Of a DNA stretch of 46,779 bases, positions 40,429 to 46,779 are shown piece after piece. Both the position numbers and the translations under genes were made by a program. Source of the stretch: Microthrixaceae bacterium (lineage in GTDB: Bacteria > Actinomycetota > Acidimicrobiia > Acidimicrobiales > Microtrichaceae); contig JAHRAZ010000013.1 in assembly GCA_020027475.1 (NCBI GenBank), positions 1 through 46,779 on the forward strand, written 5' to 3'. A model generated the notes under the pieces. That model worked only from the letters and a program-made list of their open reading frames with translations. It was not told the DNA's origin and did not search any database. Position 1 is the stretch's first letter; each line of letters opens with the position of its first letter.

Positions 40429-40992
40429 TCAATTCGGCGAGAGTTTTCTGGCTGCCCGGATGACCTCATCCACCGGCGGGTAGTCGCCGATCGACTCTCC
40501 ACGATGGAGGTAGATCACCGTCAGGGCTTCATCGAGGATCACGACTCCGGGTGATTGCAGCGGATGATTGGTGATTTTGCCCTGTCTCGAGGACCGCAGG
40601 GAGCGCAGGTATCTCCACCACATTCTCGGATCCAGCATCATCCACCAACCGAAGCGACGCAGTTGCAGCGCGTGGTAGAGGTGTTCCTCGGGATCCAGCA
40701 AGAGTTCGTACCCGATGCCGTTCTGCATCAGATATGTCGCCTGGTAGTCGGCGGCCTTGCCCACTCCAACAATCCTCAGGGAATCGGCGTCGAGGCCTGA
40801 GCGGGCACTTTCGAGTCCGAAGAGAAAGTCGCGACATGGCAAACAGCCGTAGTACCGAACGATCGGGATGATCGTGGGGCCGGCGATCACTTCACTCAGC
40901 TTCACTTCGCTTCCGTCATCTCTACGGATGCGCTGGTCCGCGATCCTGTCGCCCACCTGCACCGGGGTTTCCTCGTATGACGGCTCACTCAT
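40429..40992 (-). CDS. Thioredoxin-fold, AhpC/TSA-like redox protein
   Basis: 187 residues from ATG 40992. The start of a peroxiredoxin-like fold is clear: VQVGDRIADQRIRRDDGSEVKLSEV, then IIPIVRYYGCLPCRDF with a CxxC (Cys50 and Cys53), LRIVGVGKAADYQATYLMQNGIGYELLLDPEEHLYHALQL, and a C-terminal HPLQSPGVVILDEALTVIYLHRGESIGDYPPVDEV. The CxxC pair fits a disulfide reductase or SelL-like redox protein better than a classical 2-Cys peroxiredoxin. Its start overlaps the epoxide-hydrolase-like gene by 4 bp, so the two are expressed together. Confidence 0.83.
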   Translation of the reverse strand: MSEPSYEETPVQVGDRIADQRIRRDDGSEVKLSEVIAGPTIIPIVRYYGCLPCRDFLFGLESARSGLDADSLRIVGVGKAADYQATYLMQNGIGYELLLDPEEHLYHALQLRRFGWWMMLDPRMWWRYLRSLRSSRQGKITNHPLQSPGVVILDEALTVIYLHRGESIGDYPPVDEVIRAARKLSPN

Positions 40993-41375
40993 GGCTGCTC
41001 CATCAGTCGGGCCATCTCGGTGTTGAAGGTTCCCACGTCGAAGTAGTCGCGCCACAGGGTGATCTTGCCGTCGTCGTTGAGTTCGAACACCCCGGCCACC
41101 GGAAGTGTCATCCACTTGTCGCCGAGGCGGAATCGGTCGCTCCGCTCGTTCATCACGAGGTTCCCCGAAGCAGTCTCGTTGTGGATGATCCATTCGACCT
41201 CGTCGAGGGCATCAACCATTGGCCCGAGAATCTCTTGAATGCCTTCGGGTCCGTGGTTCTTGCCCATGGGCACGTTGTCGTACTCGACGTCGCCAGTCAC
41301 GAGCTCACAAGCTCGGTCCAGATCCATGTCTGTCATTCGCCGGATGAATTCGTTGACGGTTTCCAATGGGGTCAT
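40989..41375 (-). CDS. Limonene-1,2-epoxide hydrolase-like protein
   Basis: 128 residues with the NTF2-like fold of limonene epoxide hydrolases. The catalytic set of that family is in place: Tyr32 and Asn34 (VEYDNVPM), Arg78 and Asp80 (NERSDRF), and Asp110 (LWRDYFD), matching the known Asp-Arg-Asp triad and the Tyr/Asn that hold the water. It should open an epoxide in one step to a diol; the substrate may be a terpene, a lipid epoxide or an oxygenase product. It is coupled by ATGA to the thioredoxin-fold gene. Confidence 0.87.
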   Translation of the reverse strand: MTPLETVNEFIRRMTDMDLDRACELVTGDVEYDNVPMGKNHGPEGIQEILGPMVDALDEVEWIIHNETASGNLVMNERSDRFRLGDKWMTLPVAGVFELNDDGKITLWRDYFDVGTFNTEMARLMEQP

Positions 41376-41676
41376 GGCAACGTTCTAGCCGCAACCGGGA
41401 CCCGCAAGTGCGTCGGCTCCGCTTGCTGATTGAGTTTGCGAAACCGCTCTCGACGCTCCTCGACTATCGAGGGTTCTCGGTGAGGTGATCCGCCGATTCC
41501 CTTCGCGTGTTCATTGTGCTGCCGGCTGGGTGTCGTGTCGGATGTATCTTCAACAGGTGCCATGCCGGGCGGTTGTCGGGGACCGGGAACACAGCCGGTT
41601 CACAGAGCGGCGAACGAACAGAGCGGGCGATCGAACCGGTCAGGTGAACACAGCTGGTGAACGGAGTGAGGATCGC
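41376..41676. other. Divergent intergenic region between the epoxide-hydrolase-like and SDR genes
   Basis: 301 bp without a convincing gene. It must hold the promoters for both flanking genes, but I cannot assign -35/-10 boxes. GAACACAGCYGGT occurs at 41587 and 41646, and CAGAGCGG-like pieces recur between them, so the part next to the SDR start looks built from degenerate duplications. Confidence 0.5.
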
Positions 41677-42507
41677 ATGAAGGAATTCAACAACAAGGTG
41701 GCCGTGGTTACCGGCGCATCGTCGGGGATCGGACGGGCGCTGGCGCTCAACCTCGCAAACAGGGGTACGCACCTGGCTCTGTGCGACGTGGACGAGATCG
41801 GCCTTGCCGAAACCGCCGGGATAGCACGGAAAGCGGGTTCGGAAGTGACCATTGCGGTGGTCGACGTGGCCGACAGGGCTGCAGTGGAGTCATTCGCGGA
41901 TCAGGTTCTGGAGGACCACGGCCGGGTCAATCTGGTGTTCAACAACGCCGGTGTGGCTCTCAGCGCCACGGTGGAGGGTGAGTCCTACGAAGACTTCGAA
42001 TGGCTCATGGGCATCAACTTCTGGGGTGTTGTGTATGGCACCAAGGCATTTCTGCCCCACTTGAGAGCCACGGGAGATGGCCACATCGTGAACCTCTCCA
42101 GTGTGTTCGGGATGATCGGATTGCCTTCGCAATCGGCATACAACTCTGCCAAGTTCGCTGTCCGCGGATTCACCGAATCGTTGCGGATCGAGCTGAAGAT
42201 GCAGGACTGTGGGGTTTCCGCCACCTCGATCCACCCCGGTGGCATCAGGACCAACATCATCAAGAATGCACGAATCGACTCCAGTGTGGGGATTCTTGGT
42301 CAGAACGCCGAATCAGCCAGAACTGACTTCGAGAAGGCGTTCATCACCACCCCGCGGCGAGCCGCCAAGGTGATTCTTGGTGCAGTCGAGCGTGACAAGC
42401 CGCGGGCGATGGTCGGCCCGGACGGCCACTTGTTCGACGTTGTGTCGAGACTCCCGCCGCGCCTCTATCAATCGTTGATCATCAGGGGTGCCAGACGCCG
42501 TCTCTAG
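41677..42507 (+). CDS. Short-chain dehydrogenase/reductase (SDR)
   Basis: 276 residues from ATG 41677, with GAGGA upstream; the frame is open further 5' but lacks SDR sequence. Motifs: TGASSGIGRA, LCDVDE with Asp after strand 2 (NAD(H) likely), FNNAGVAL, VNLSSVFG, active site YNSAK, then IHPGGIRTNIIKNARID. The C-terminus (RAAKVILGAVERDKPRAMVGPDGHLFDVVSRLPP) matches the SDR at 22.6-23.4 kb, marking them as paralogues of one actinobacterial group. The next gene is the diiron protein, 255 bp away, and a 31-bp-period repeat follows the stop. Confidence 0.93.
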   Translation: MKEFNNKVAVVTGASSGIGRALALNLANRGTHLALCDVDEIGLAETAGIARKAGSEVTIAVVDVADRAAVESFADQVLEDHGRVNLVFNNAGVALSATVEGESYEDFEWLMGINFWGVVYGTKAFLPHLRATGDGHIVNLSSVFGMIGLPSQSAYNSAKFAVRGFTESLRIELKMQDCGVSATSIHPGGIRTNIIKNARIDSSVGILGQNAESARTDFEKAFITTPRRAAKVILGAVERDKPRAMVGPDGHLFDVVSRLPPRLYQSLIIRGARRRL

Positions 42508-42514
42508 AATTGCA

Positions 42515-42565
42515 GGCTCCGCGAGATCGGGTTCCCTCGTTGCCCGGCTCCGTGAGATCGGGTTC
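42515..42565 (+). repeat. 31-bp-period direct repeat after the SDR stop
   Basis: GGCTCCGCGAGATCGGGTTC (42515-42534) recurs at 42546-42565 with one C-to-T change. It begins eight bases after the SDR stop. The rest of the 255-bp gap to the diiron-protein gene shows no clear element besides an imperfect CCACATTCCA/GCACATTCCA pair near 42710-42740. Confidence 0.85.
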
Positions 42566-42762
42566 AGTCGACGACCGGGAGGAAACCACAACACTGCGAG
42601 GTACGGGCGATATCGGCGCTGGCTAGGCTTGTGTGGTCTGCAGGCCGCCAGCGTGCCGTCCGCTGACAGGAGCGGTTCTTTCCGCAAGGCTGGGGGACAG
42701 GTCGTCCACGGACCACATTCCACGGCGCACATTCCAAGGTCCACAATCCTCAGGGGGCAAAC

Positions 42763-43938
42763 ATGGGTCGAAGCAACGAAGAAATCATCGGTCGTGATGA
42801 CGTTGACGACTTGGGGGAGATCCTCTTGTTGAGCAATCAGGATCGTGACGAGGTGATTCACGGCGTCGAGAGCAATGCAGACACGATCTTCACCTGGGAC
42901 TACGACAAAGGTCAGCGCCCCGCCCTGGAGAAGTTGTACGAAAAGGCCAAGAACTCCATGTGGAATGGTGAGACCGACCTCGACTGGTCGATCGAAGTGG
43001 ATCAGGAGGAGCAGGCTCGCAAATCACCCATGACCATGAATGCCGAGTTGCTTCAGGAATTGGGAATCGACCTCAAGGGCACATCTCTCGAGAAATGGGA
43101 TGAAGACCAGTGGATAGCCCACGCCATCGAGAGTCAGAACTGGAGTCTCAGCCAGTTCATGCACGGCGAGCAAGGTGCTCTTCTCTGCACTGCCAAGATT
43201 GTTGAGACCGTGCCCTGGGTTGATGCCAAGTACTACGCATCCACTCAGGTGATGGATGAAGCCCGCCACGTCGAGGTGTTCAGCAAGTATCTCGACACGA
43301 AGCTGAGTGGTCACTATCCGATCAATCACCACCTGAAGTTGTTGCTCGACGACATCATTTCCGATTCGCGTTGGGACATGACCTATCTGGGCATGCAGAT
43401 CATGGTGGAGGGTCTGGCATTGGCAGCGTTCGGGCTGGCAATCCAGGTCACGTCCGATCCGCTGCTCAAGAAGTTGTTGCGCTACGTGATGAGCGATGAG
43501 GCGCGTCACGTTGCGTTCGGTGTGCTGTCACTTCAGGAGTTCTACGCTGAGTTGAGCGACGCAGAAATGATGGATCGTCAGGAGTTCGCATTCGAGGCTG
43601 CAGTGCGGATGCGTGATCGTTTCCTCATGCAGGAGGTCTGGGAGAAGGAGGGCATTCCTGTGAAGGAGGCCATCCGGATCTTCGCTCTCGATGACGAGGA
43701 GACCAAGAATCAAGACCCGTTTCAACAGCTCCTATTCTCGAAGATTGTTCCCAACTGCAAGAAGCTCGGCCTGCTGGATGCCAATGACGGCTGGTTGCGC
43801 AAGCGATTCGACACCCTCGGAGTCTCCCAGTTCGAGGACTGGACGGACACCGGCGAGGAGTATGAACTTCTCGACGAGGTCGCCAAGGATCGTGATGGCG
43901 TGACCCGCTTCGCTGATCTTGGAGTCAGGCAGCCGTAG
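42763..43938 (+). CDS. Ferritin-like diiron-domain protein (putative oxygenase)
   Basis: 391 residues. Two matching helix pairs carry the carboxylate-bridged diiron ligands: Glu136 (FMHGEQGAL), Glu166 and His169 (MDEARH), Glu217 (MVEGLALAAF), Glu246 and His249 (SDEARH). This is the E...ExxH...E...ExxH pattern of ferritin-like oxidases and oxygenases such as acyl-ACP desaturase- or AurF-like proteins. The flanking N- and C-terminal regions (about 1-110 and 300-391) are specific to an actinobacterial group with no known substrate. The gene is followed 29 bp later by an alpha/beta hydrolase, which suggests a two-gene unit. Confidence 0.85.
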   Translation: MGRSNEEIIGRDDVDDLGEILLLSNQDRDEVIHGVESNADTIFTWDYDKGQRPALEKLYEKAKNSMWNGETDLDWSIEVDQEEQARKSPMTMNAELLQELGIDLKGTSLEKWDEDQWIAHAIESQNWSLSQFMHGEQGALLCTAKIVETVPWVDAKYYASTQVMDEARHVEVFSKYLDTKLSGHYPINHHLKLLLDDIISDSRWDMTYLGMQIMVEGLALAAFGLAIQVTSDPLLKKLLRYVMSDEARHVAFGVLSLQEFYAELSDAEMMDRQEFAFEAAVRMRDRFLMQEVWEKEGIPVKEAIRIFALDDEETKNQDPFQQLLFSKIVPNCKKLGLLDANDGWLRKRFDTLGVSQFEDWTDTGEEYELLDEVAKDRDGVTRFADLGVRQP

Positions 43939-43967
43939 CAATCGGCAGCCGCAATATTCAGGTAACC

Positions 43968-44891
43968 GTGACAGAGGAATCGGGAGCGGAGATGGGCGAA
44001 CCTGCCGAAGCTGCTCCTGAGTGGTTCAGGAACGCGCTGGCTGTGCCGTTCGACGATGCGTTCGTCCATGTTGACGGAGCGGACATCCACTATCTGGCTT
44101 GGGGTGAACCCGGCCGTCGCGGTCTTGTGTTCGTCCATGGCGGCGGAGCACACGCCCACTGGTGGACCCACATGGCGGCGACCTTTGCCGGGGAGTACCG
44201 AGTTCTGGCAGTGGATCTCTCGGGCCACGGCGACAGCGACCACCGGGAGTCCTACGAACTCGAAACCTGGACCCGCGAGGTCATGGCGGTGACCCGAGCC
44301 GGGGGCATCAAAGCGCCACCGGTGGTGGTCGGTCACTCCATGGGGGGATTCGTGACCATCGGCACGGCTGCGATGTTCGGCGATGAGCTTTCGGGCGTCA
44401 TCATCTGTGACTCCCCGGTCACGATCCCGGATCCCGAGGTCGGGTCCTTTCGAATCAAGGAAGCGTTTGGGCGGCCACGCCTGTACGAAAGTGTCGACTC
44501 GGCCCTCGAGCGGTTCCGAACCGTGCCCGAGCAGCCCAACTATCTGGATTATGTGATGGACCACGTTGGACGGCGCTCATTGAAGGCGGTCGAGGGCGGC
44601 TTCCAGTGGAAGTTCGATCGCCGGATCTTCACTCAGTTCAGCAGCGGTCTGCGCGGAATCGCCTTGCCCTACCTTTCCCAGGTGAAATGCCGCCTGGCCC
44701 TGCTGCGAAGCGAAAAAGGTCTGGTCACACCTGACATCTCAGCCTCGATGTACGAGGAGATGGGTCGGGTGACACCGGTGGTGGAGATTCCCCTGGCCGG
44801 TCACCACGCGATGCTCGACGAGCCATTGCTGTTGCTGACGGCGATTCGGGCGCTGCTGGCGGACTGGGATCATTCCGATCCACGACCCTGA
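43968..44891 (+). CDS. Alpha/beta hydrolase
   Basis: 307 residues, GTG start. Core fold: HYLAWGEPGRRGLVFVHGGGAHAHWW with the oxyanion HGGG, VDLSGHGDSD, nucleophile elbow GHSMGG (Ser about 125), an Asp region in CRLALLRSEKGLVTPD (less typical) and the catalytic His in LAGHHAMLDEP (about 283). Likely a carboxylesterase or C-C bond hydrolase. It lies 29 bp after the diiron gene. Its 3' end converges on the beta-lactamase-family gene with 14 bp between the stops. Confidence 0.9.
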   Translation: MTEESGAEMGEPAEAAPEWFRNALAVPFDDAFVHVDGADIHYLAWGEPGRRGLVFVHGGGAHAHWWTHMAATFAGEYRVLAVDLSGHGDSDHRESYELETWTREVMAVTRAGGIKAPPVVVGHSMGGFVTIGTAAMFGDELSGVIICDSPVTIPDPEVGSFRIKEAFGRPRLYESVDSALERFRTVPEQPNYLDYVMDHVGRRSLKAVEGGFQWKFDRRIFTQFSSGLRGIALPYLSQVKCRLALLRSEKGLVTPDISASMYEEMGRVTPVVEIPLAGHHAMLDEPLLLLTAIRALLADWDHSDPRP

Positions 44892-44905
44892 TCAGTCGCC
44901 CCAGA

Positions 44906-46138
44906 TCAGTCCTCGGAGTCGACCAGCCCATCAGTCACCACGAGGGAGGCATGTTTGGCCTTGAAAGGTATCTCGGGCTTGGGATCCGATCCCCCAAGTC
45001 GAACCACGATCACTCCTGATCCCGGATCGACAACTATGTACTGACCGCCGAGACCTGACGCCCAATACATGTCCTCGGGAGCCTCGGGAACTCGTGGACC
45101 TTCCTGGGGAATCGGATTTCCCTCATTGTCGAACTGGCTCGGATCCACAGTCGGTCCGGGTCGGTTCAGCCACCAGAGCCATCCGTACGCGGCGTTGAGG
45201 TCCTGGCTCGGTTGCCCGGTGGCCTGTTCCATCCAGTCCTCGGAAACAATCTGGGTTCCATCCCAGTTGCCCTGGTTCAAAGCCAGCACCCCGTAACGAG
45301 CCATGTCCCGACAGGTGGACTGCACGCCCATGAACGTGAGTGGGTTGCCGGCCTGGTCGCGGATGATTGAGCTCTTCGACATGCCGGTCGGGCCGAAAAG
45401 GCGGGCCTCGGCGAAGTCTGCGAGGTCTTCTCCGGTGCTTGCCTCCATCACTTCCTCGAGAGTCTGTATGGCGGCGTTGTTGTAGACCCATTCGGTTCCC
45501 GGCTCGGCGTCCTGGCCCAGATTGATGCTGTACCCGGTCTTGTCCTTCGCAACAGCAGCCATCTGGATGTAGTCCGTCTGGATGGTCTGTTCCCGGCCTG
45601 AGTCATTGCTGAGGAGGTTCTCGATGGTCACGGTCTCGCTCGGCGTGTCCTGCCACTGTTCGATGTAGTCCGAAGCAGGATCCGTGATCTCGAGTGCGTC
45701 GTTGTCGGCCGCGATTCCAACCAACGTGGATGTGAAGGACTTGGATGCAGAGAACACTTCCTGAACGGAATCCTGATCGGTACCGTTCCAGTATCGCTCG
45801 TCCACGATCTTGCCGTCTCTCACCACCAGCAGGCAGTTGGAGTCCGAGTCGACGGCTACCTCGGCAACCTGGTCGATGATCTCGGGGTCGAGACCCGCAG
45901 CGGATGCGTCTGTGGTCTCCCACTCCGCGCCCGGGAAGTTGGCGGTCTCTGCGGCGGCGGAGGTGGATGGTGCTGGGGAGGCCTCTGACCCGTCGGAACA
46001 CGCGGTGAGCAACAACGCGACTCCAAATAGTGAAATCAGGCCGACTCTGGTCCCCGCTGAAAAATCCCTGCCTGGCCCGGGCGACCGTGATGTCGAAACT
46101 CTCGGGTTCCCAAACGATTCCAGATTTTCCAAAAGCAT
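44906..46138 (-). CDS. Beta-lactamase-family serine hydrolase lipoprotein
   Basis: About 410 residues; the start is uncertain (ATG 46138, 46150 or 46195). A hydrophobic segment with lipobox LLLTAC predicts a lipoprotein. The serine-hydrolase fold of class C beta-lactamases and DD-peptidases is seen: SASKSFTS with the SxxK nucleophile, YNNA as the second motif, and ASGLGGQYIVVDPGSGVIVVRLGG near the end, where HxG is replaced by LGG/GLGG. Such enzymes are usually esterases or D-amino-acid amidases. The Pro/Ser/Thr/Ala-rich linker after the lipobox is normal for actinobacterial lipoproteins. Confidence 0.87.
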   Translation of the reverse strand: MLLENLESFGNPRVSTSRSPGPGRDFSAGTRVGLISLFGVALLLTACSDGSEASPAPSTSAAAETANFPGAEWETTDASAAGLDPEIIDQVAEVAVDSDSNCLLVVRDGKIVDERYWNGTDQDSVQEVFSASKSFTSTLVGIAADNDALEITDPASDYIEQWQDTPSETVTIENLLSNDSGREQTIQTDYIQMAAVAKDKTGYSINLGQDAEPGTEWVYNNAAIQTLEEVMEASTGEDLADFAEARLFGPTGMSKSSIIRDQAGNPLTFMGVQSTCRDMARYGVLALNQGNWDGTQIVSEDWMEQATGQPSQDLNAAYGWLWWLNRPGPTVDPSQFDNEGNPIPQEGPRVPEAPEDMYWASGLGGQYIVVDPGSGVIVVRLGGSDPKPEIPFKAKHASLVVTDGLVDSED

Positions 46139-46239
46139 GGGAGGGAGCATTTCAGCCGGGCGCGACACAGACAAGCCGGCGCACCGCGTCCGCATGGGTA
46201 ACCGCGCCCGGATGAATCACCCAGGAGTTCCGCCCGGAA

Positions 46240-46719
46240 TCAGCCGCAACAGTTCGAAGTGGATGCCGCTGCTGGTGACGACACCTTCACCTGCTCTGCG
46301 GCGTCTCCTGAGCAACAACCTGACTCTGCGAACTCAACCGGCTCGGAATGCATCACGTCTGCGTCGGCGTTCTTGACGTACCACTCCCATTTGGCGCCGT
46401 CAGGATCTTCCACCCAGGTTTCGGTCTTCTCGGCAAAGCAGCACACGGTGTCGTCGACTCCAGTGGTCTCCATCCCCGAATCCGTCAATCGGGATTCGGC
46501 CGCGAGCACTTCACCAGCGGTCTCTGTCTCCACGCCGAGATGATTGAGTGTGGCACCTTCCGCGCCCTCGAAGAGCACGAGCTTCAGAGGCGGATCTGCG
46601 ATCTCGAAATTGGCGTAGCCGGGTTTGGTCTTTGCCACGGGAGTGTCGAAGAGCAACGAGTAGAATTCGGTCGCCTGTTCGATGTCGGTCACGTTGAGAG
46701 CGAGTTGTAGTCGGGACAT
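46240..46719 (-). CDS. arsI: ArsI/CadI-type VOC protein (C-As lyase-like)
   Basis: 159 residues. The single-domain VOC fold matches ArsI/CadI: LQLALNVTDIEQATEFYSLLFDTPVAKTKPGYANFEIADPPLKLVLFE, LNHLGVETE with metal His60, the vicinal Cys93-Cys94 pair (TVCCFAEKTETWV) that binds trivalent organoarsenic, and DPDGAKWEWYV with the metal Glu112. ArsI splits the C-As bond of methyl- or aryl-arsenicals. Position 5, where relatives have His, is Gln. A 45-residue C-terminal tail adds two more Cys pairs (GCCSG, NCCG). Upstream partners lie outside the window, so arsenic and cadmium roles cannot be separated by context. Confidence 0.85.
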   Translation of the reverse strand: MSRLQLALNVTDIEQATEFYSLLFDTPVAKTKPGYANFEIADPPLKLVLFEGAEGATLNHLGVETETAGEVLAAESRLTDSGMETTGVDDTVCCFAEKTETWVEDPDGAKWEWYVKNADADVMHSEPVEFAESGCCSGDAAEQVKVSSPAAASTSNCCG

Positions 46720-46779
46720 TGGTTCTCCGTTCGTGTTCCGGCACGTCTGGTCCCGGAACCTGTCTTGGGTGATGTGTTG

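Noticed and set aside
44906-46138. Calling the serine hydrolase an antibiotic-resistance beta-lactamase
   Set aside because: It has SxxK and YxN but lacks a clear KTG/HxG box and belongs to the broad esterase/DD-peptidase-like group.

Overview
The window looks like chromosomal DNA of a free-living, high-GC actinobacterium, most likely of the class Acidimicrobiia (inference). Reasons: strong G/C preference at third codon positions, two F420-type luciferase-like oxidoreductases, an AlkB alkane hydroxylase, two class B flavoprotein monooxygenases, coxS/coxM-type genes and a fused LivH-LivM permease. I saw no tRNA, rRNA, CRISPR array, phage gene or transposase. Genes are dense, on both strands, often coupled by 4-bp ATGA overlaps.

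Layout. 1-1.4 kb: end of an unknown gene and an M15 peptidase with a peptidoglycan-binding domain. 1.4-3.3 kb: TetR regulator coupled to alkB. 3.4-7.0 kb: flavin reductase, an internally deleted enoyl-CoA hydratase pseudogene, a truncated ADP-ribosylglycohydrolase, an unknown protein and a DUF2237 protein. 7.2-10.8 kb: F420-type oxidoreductase, pore-like membrane protein, VOC protein, SGNH lipoprotein. 11.0-19.9 kb: EthA-like monooxygenase, then a complete branched-chain-amino-acid-type ABC importer packed into three genes: a LivH-LivM fusion, an MFS-LivF-LivG triple fusion, and a large binding protein. 20.1-24.8 kb: haloalkane dehalogenase, NTF2-like protein, class II aldolase, SDR, Ada/AlkA repair fusion. 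24.8-27.1 kb: two coupled flippase-like membrane paralogues. 27.4-31.0 kb: second F420-type enzyme, a split XdhC pair, and coxS-coxM without coxL. 31.1-34.7 kb: fatty acid desaturase divergent from its probable TetR repressor, then a second flavin monooxygenase. 34.8-46.7 kb: a decayed membrane gene, two YceI proteins, two SDRs, PhyH-type dioxygenase, zinc-protease-like lipoprotein, cold-shock protein, thioredoxin-fold protein, limonene-epoxide-hydrolase-like enzyme, ferritin-like diiron protein, alpha/beta hydrolase, beta-lactamase-family lipoprotein and an ArsI/CadI-type protein.

As a whole the region reads as catabolism of hydrophobic or xenobiotic compounds: terminal alkane oxidation, Baeyer-Villiger or related oxygenation, dehalogenation, epoxide opening, alcohol oxidation by SDRs, F420-linked redox steps and uptake by a dedicated importer, with lipid-desaturation control beside it. 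No single complete pathway can be read from the sequence.

The two most unusual signals are the MFS-LivF-LivG fusion protein and a family of four almost identical, near-perfect palindromes (22-26 bp arms, 4-nt loop) near 12.5, 20.0, 27.2 and 34.8 kb. They lie in downstream, convergent and divergent positions and show a compensatory base change at the stem tip. A third recurring feature is short tandem duplication of 17-20 bp that spans or abuts stop codons. Start codons were chosen by Shine-Dalgarno spacing and family N-termini and are uncertain where noted.
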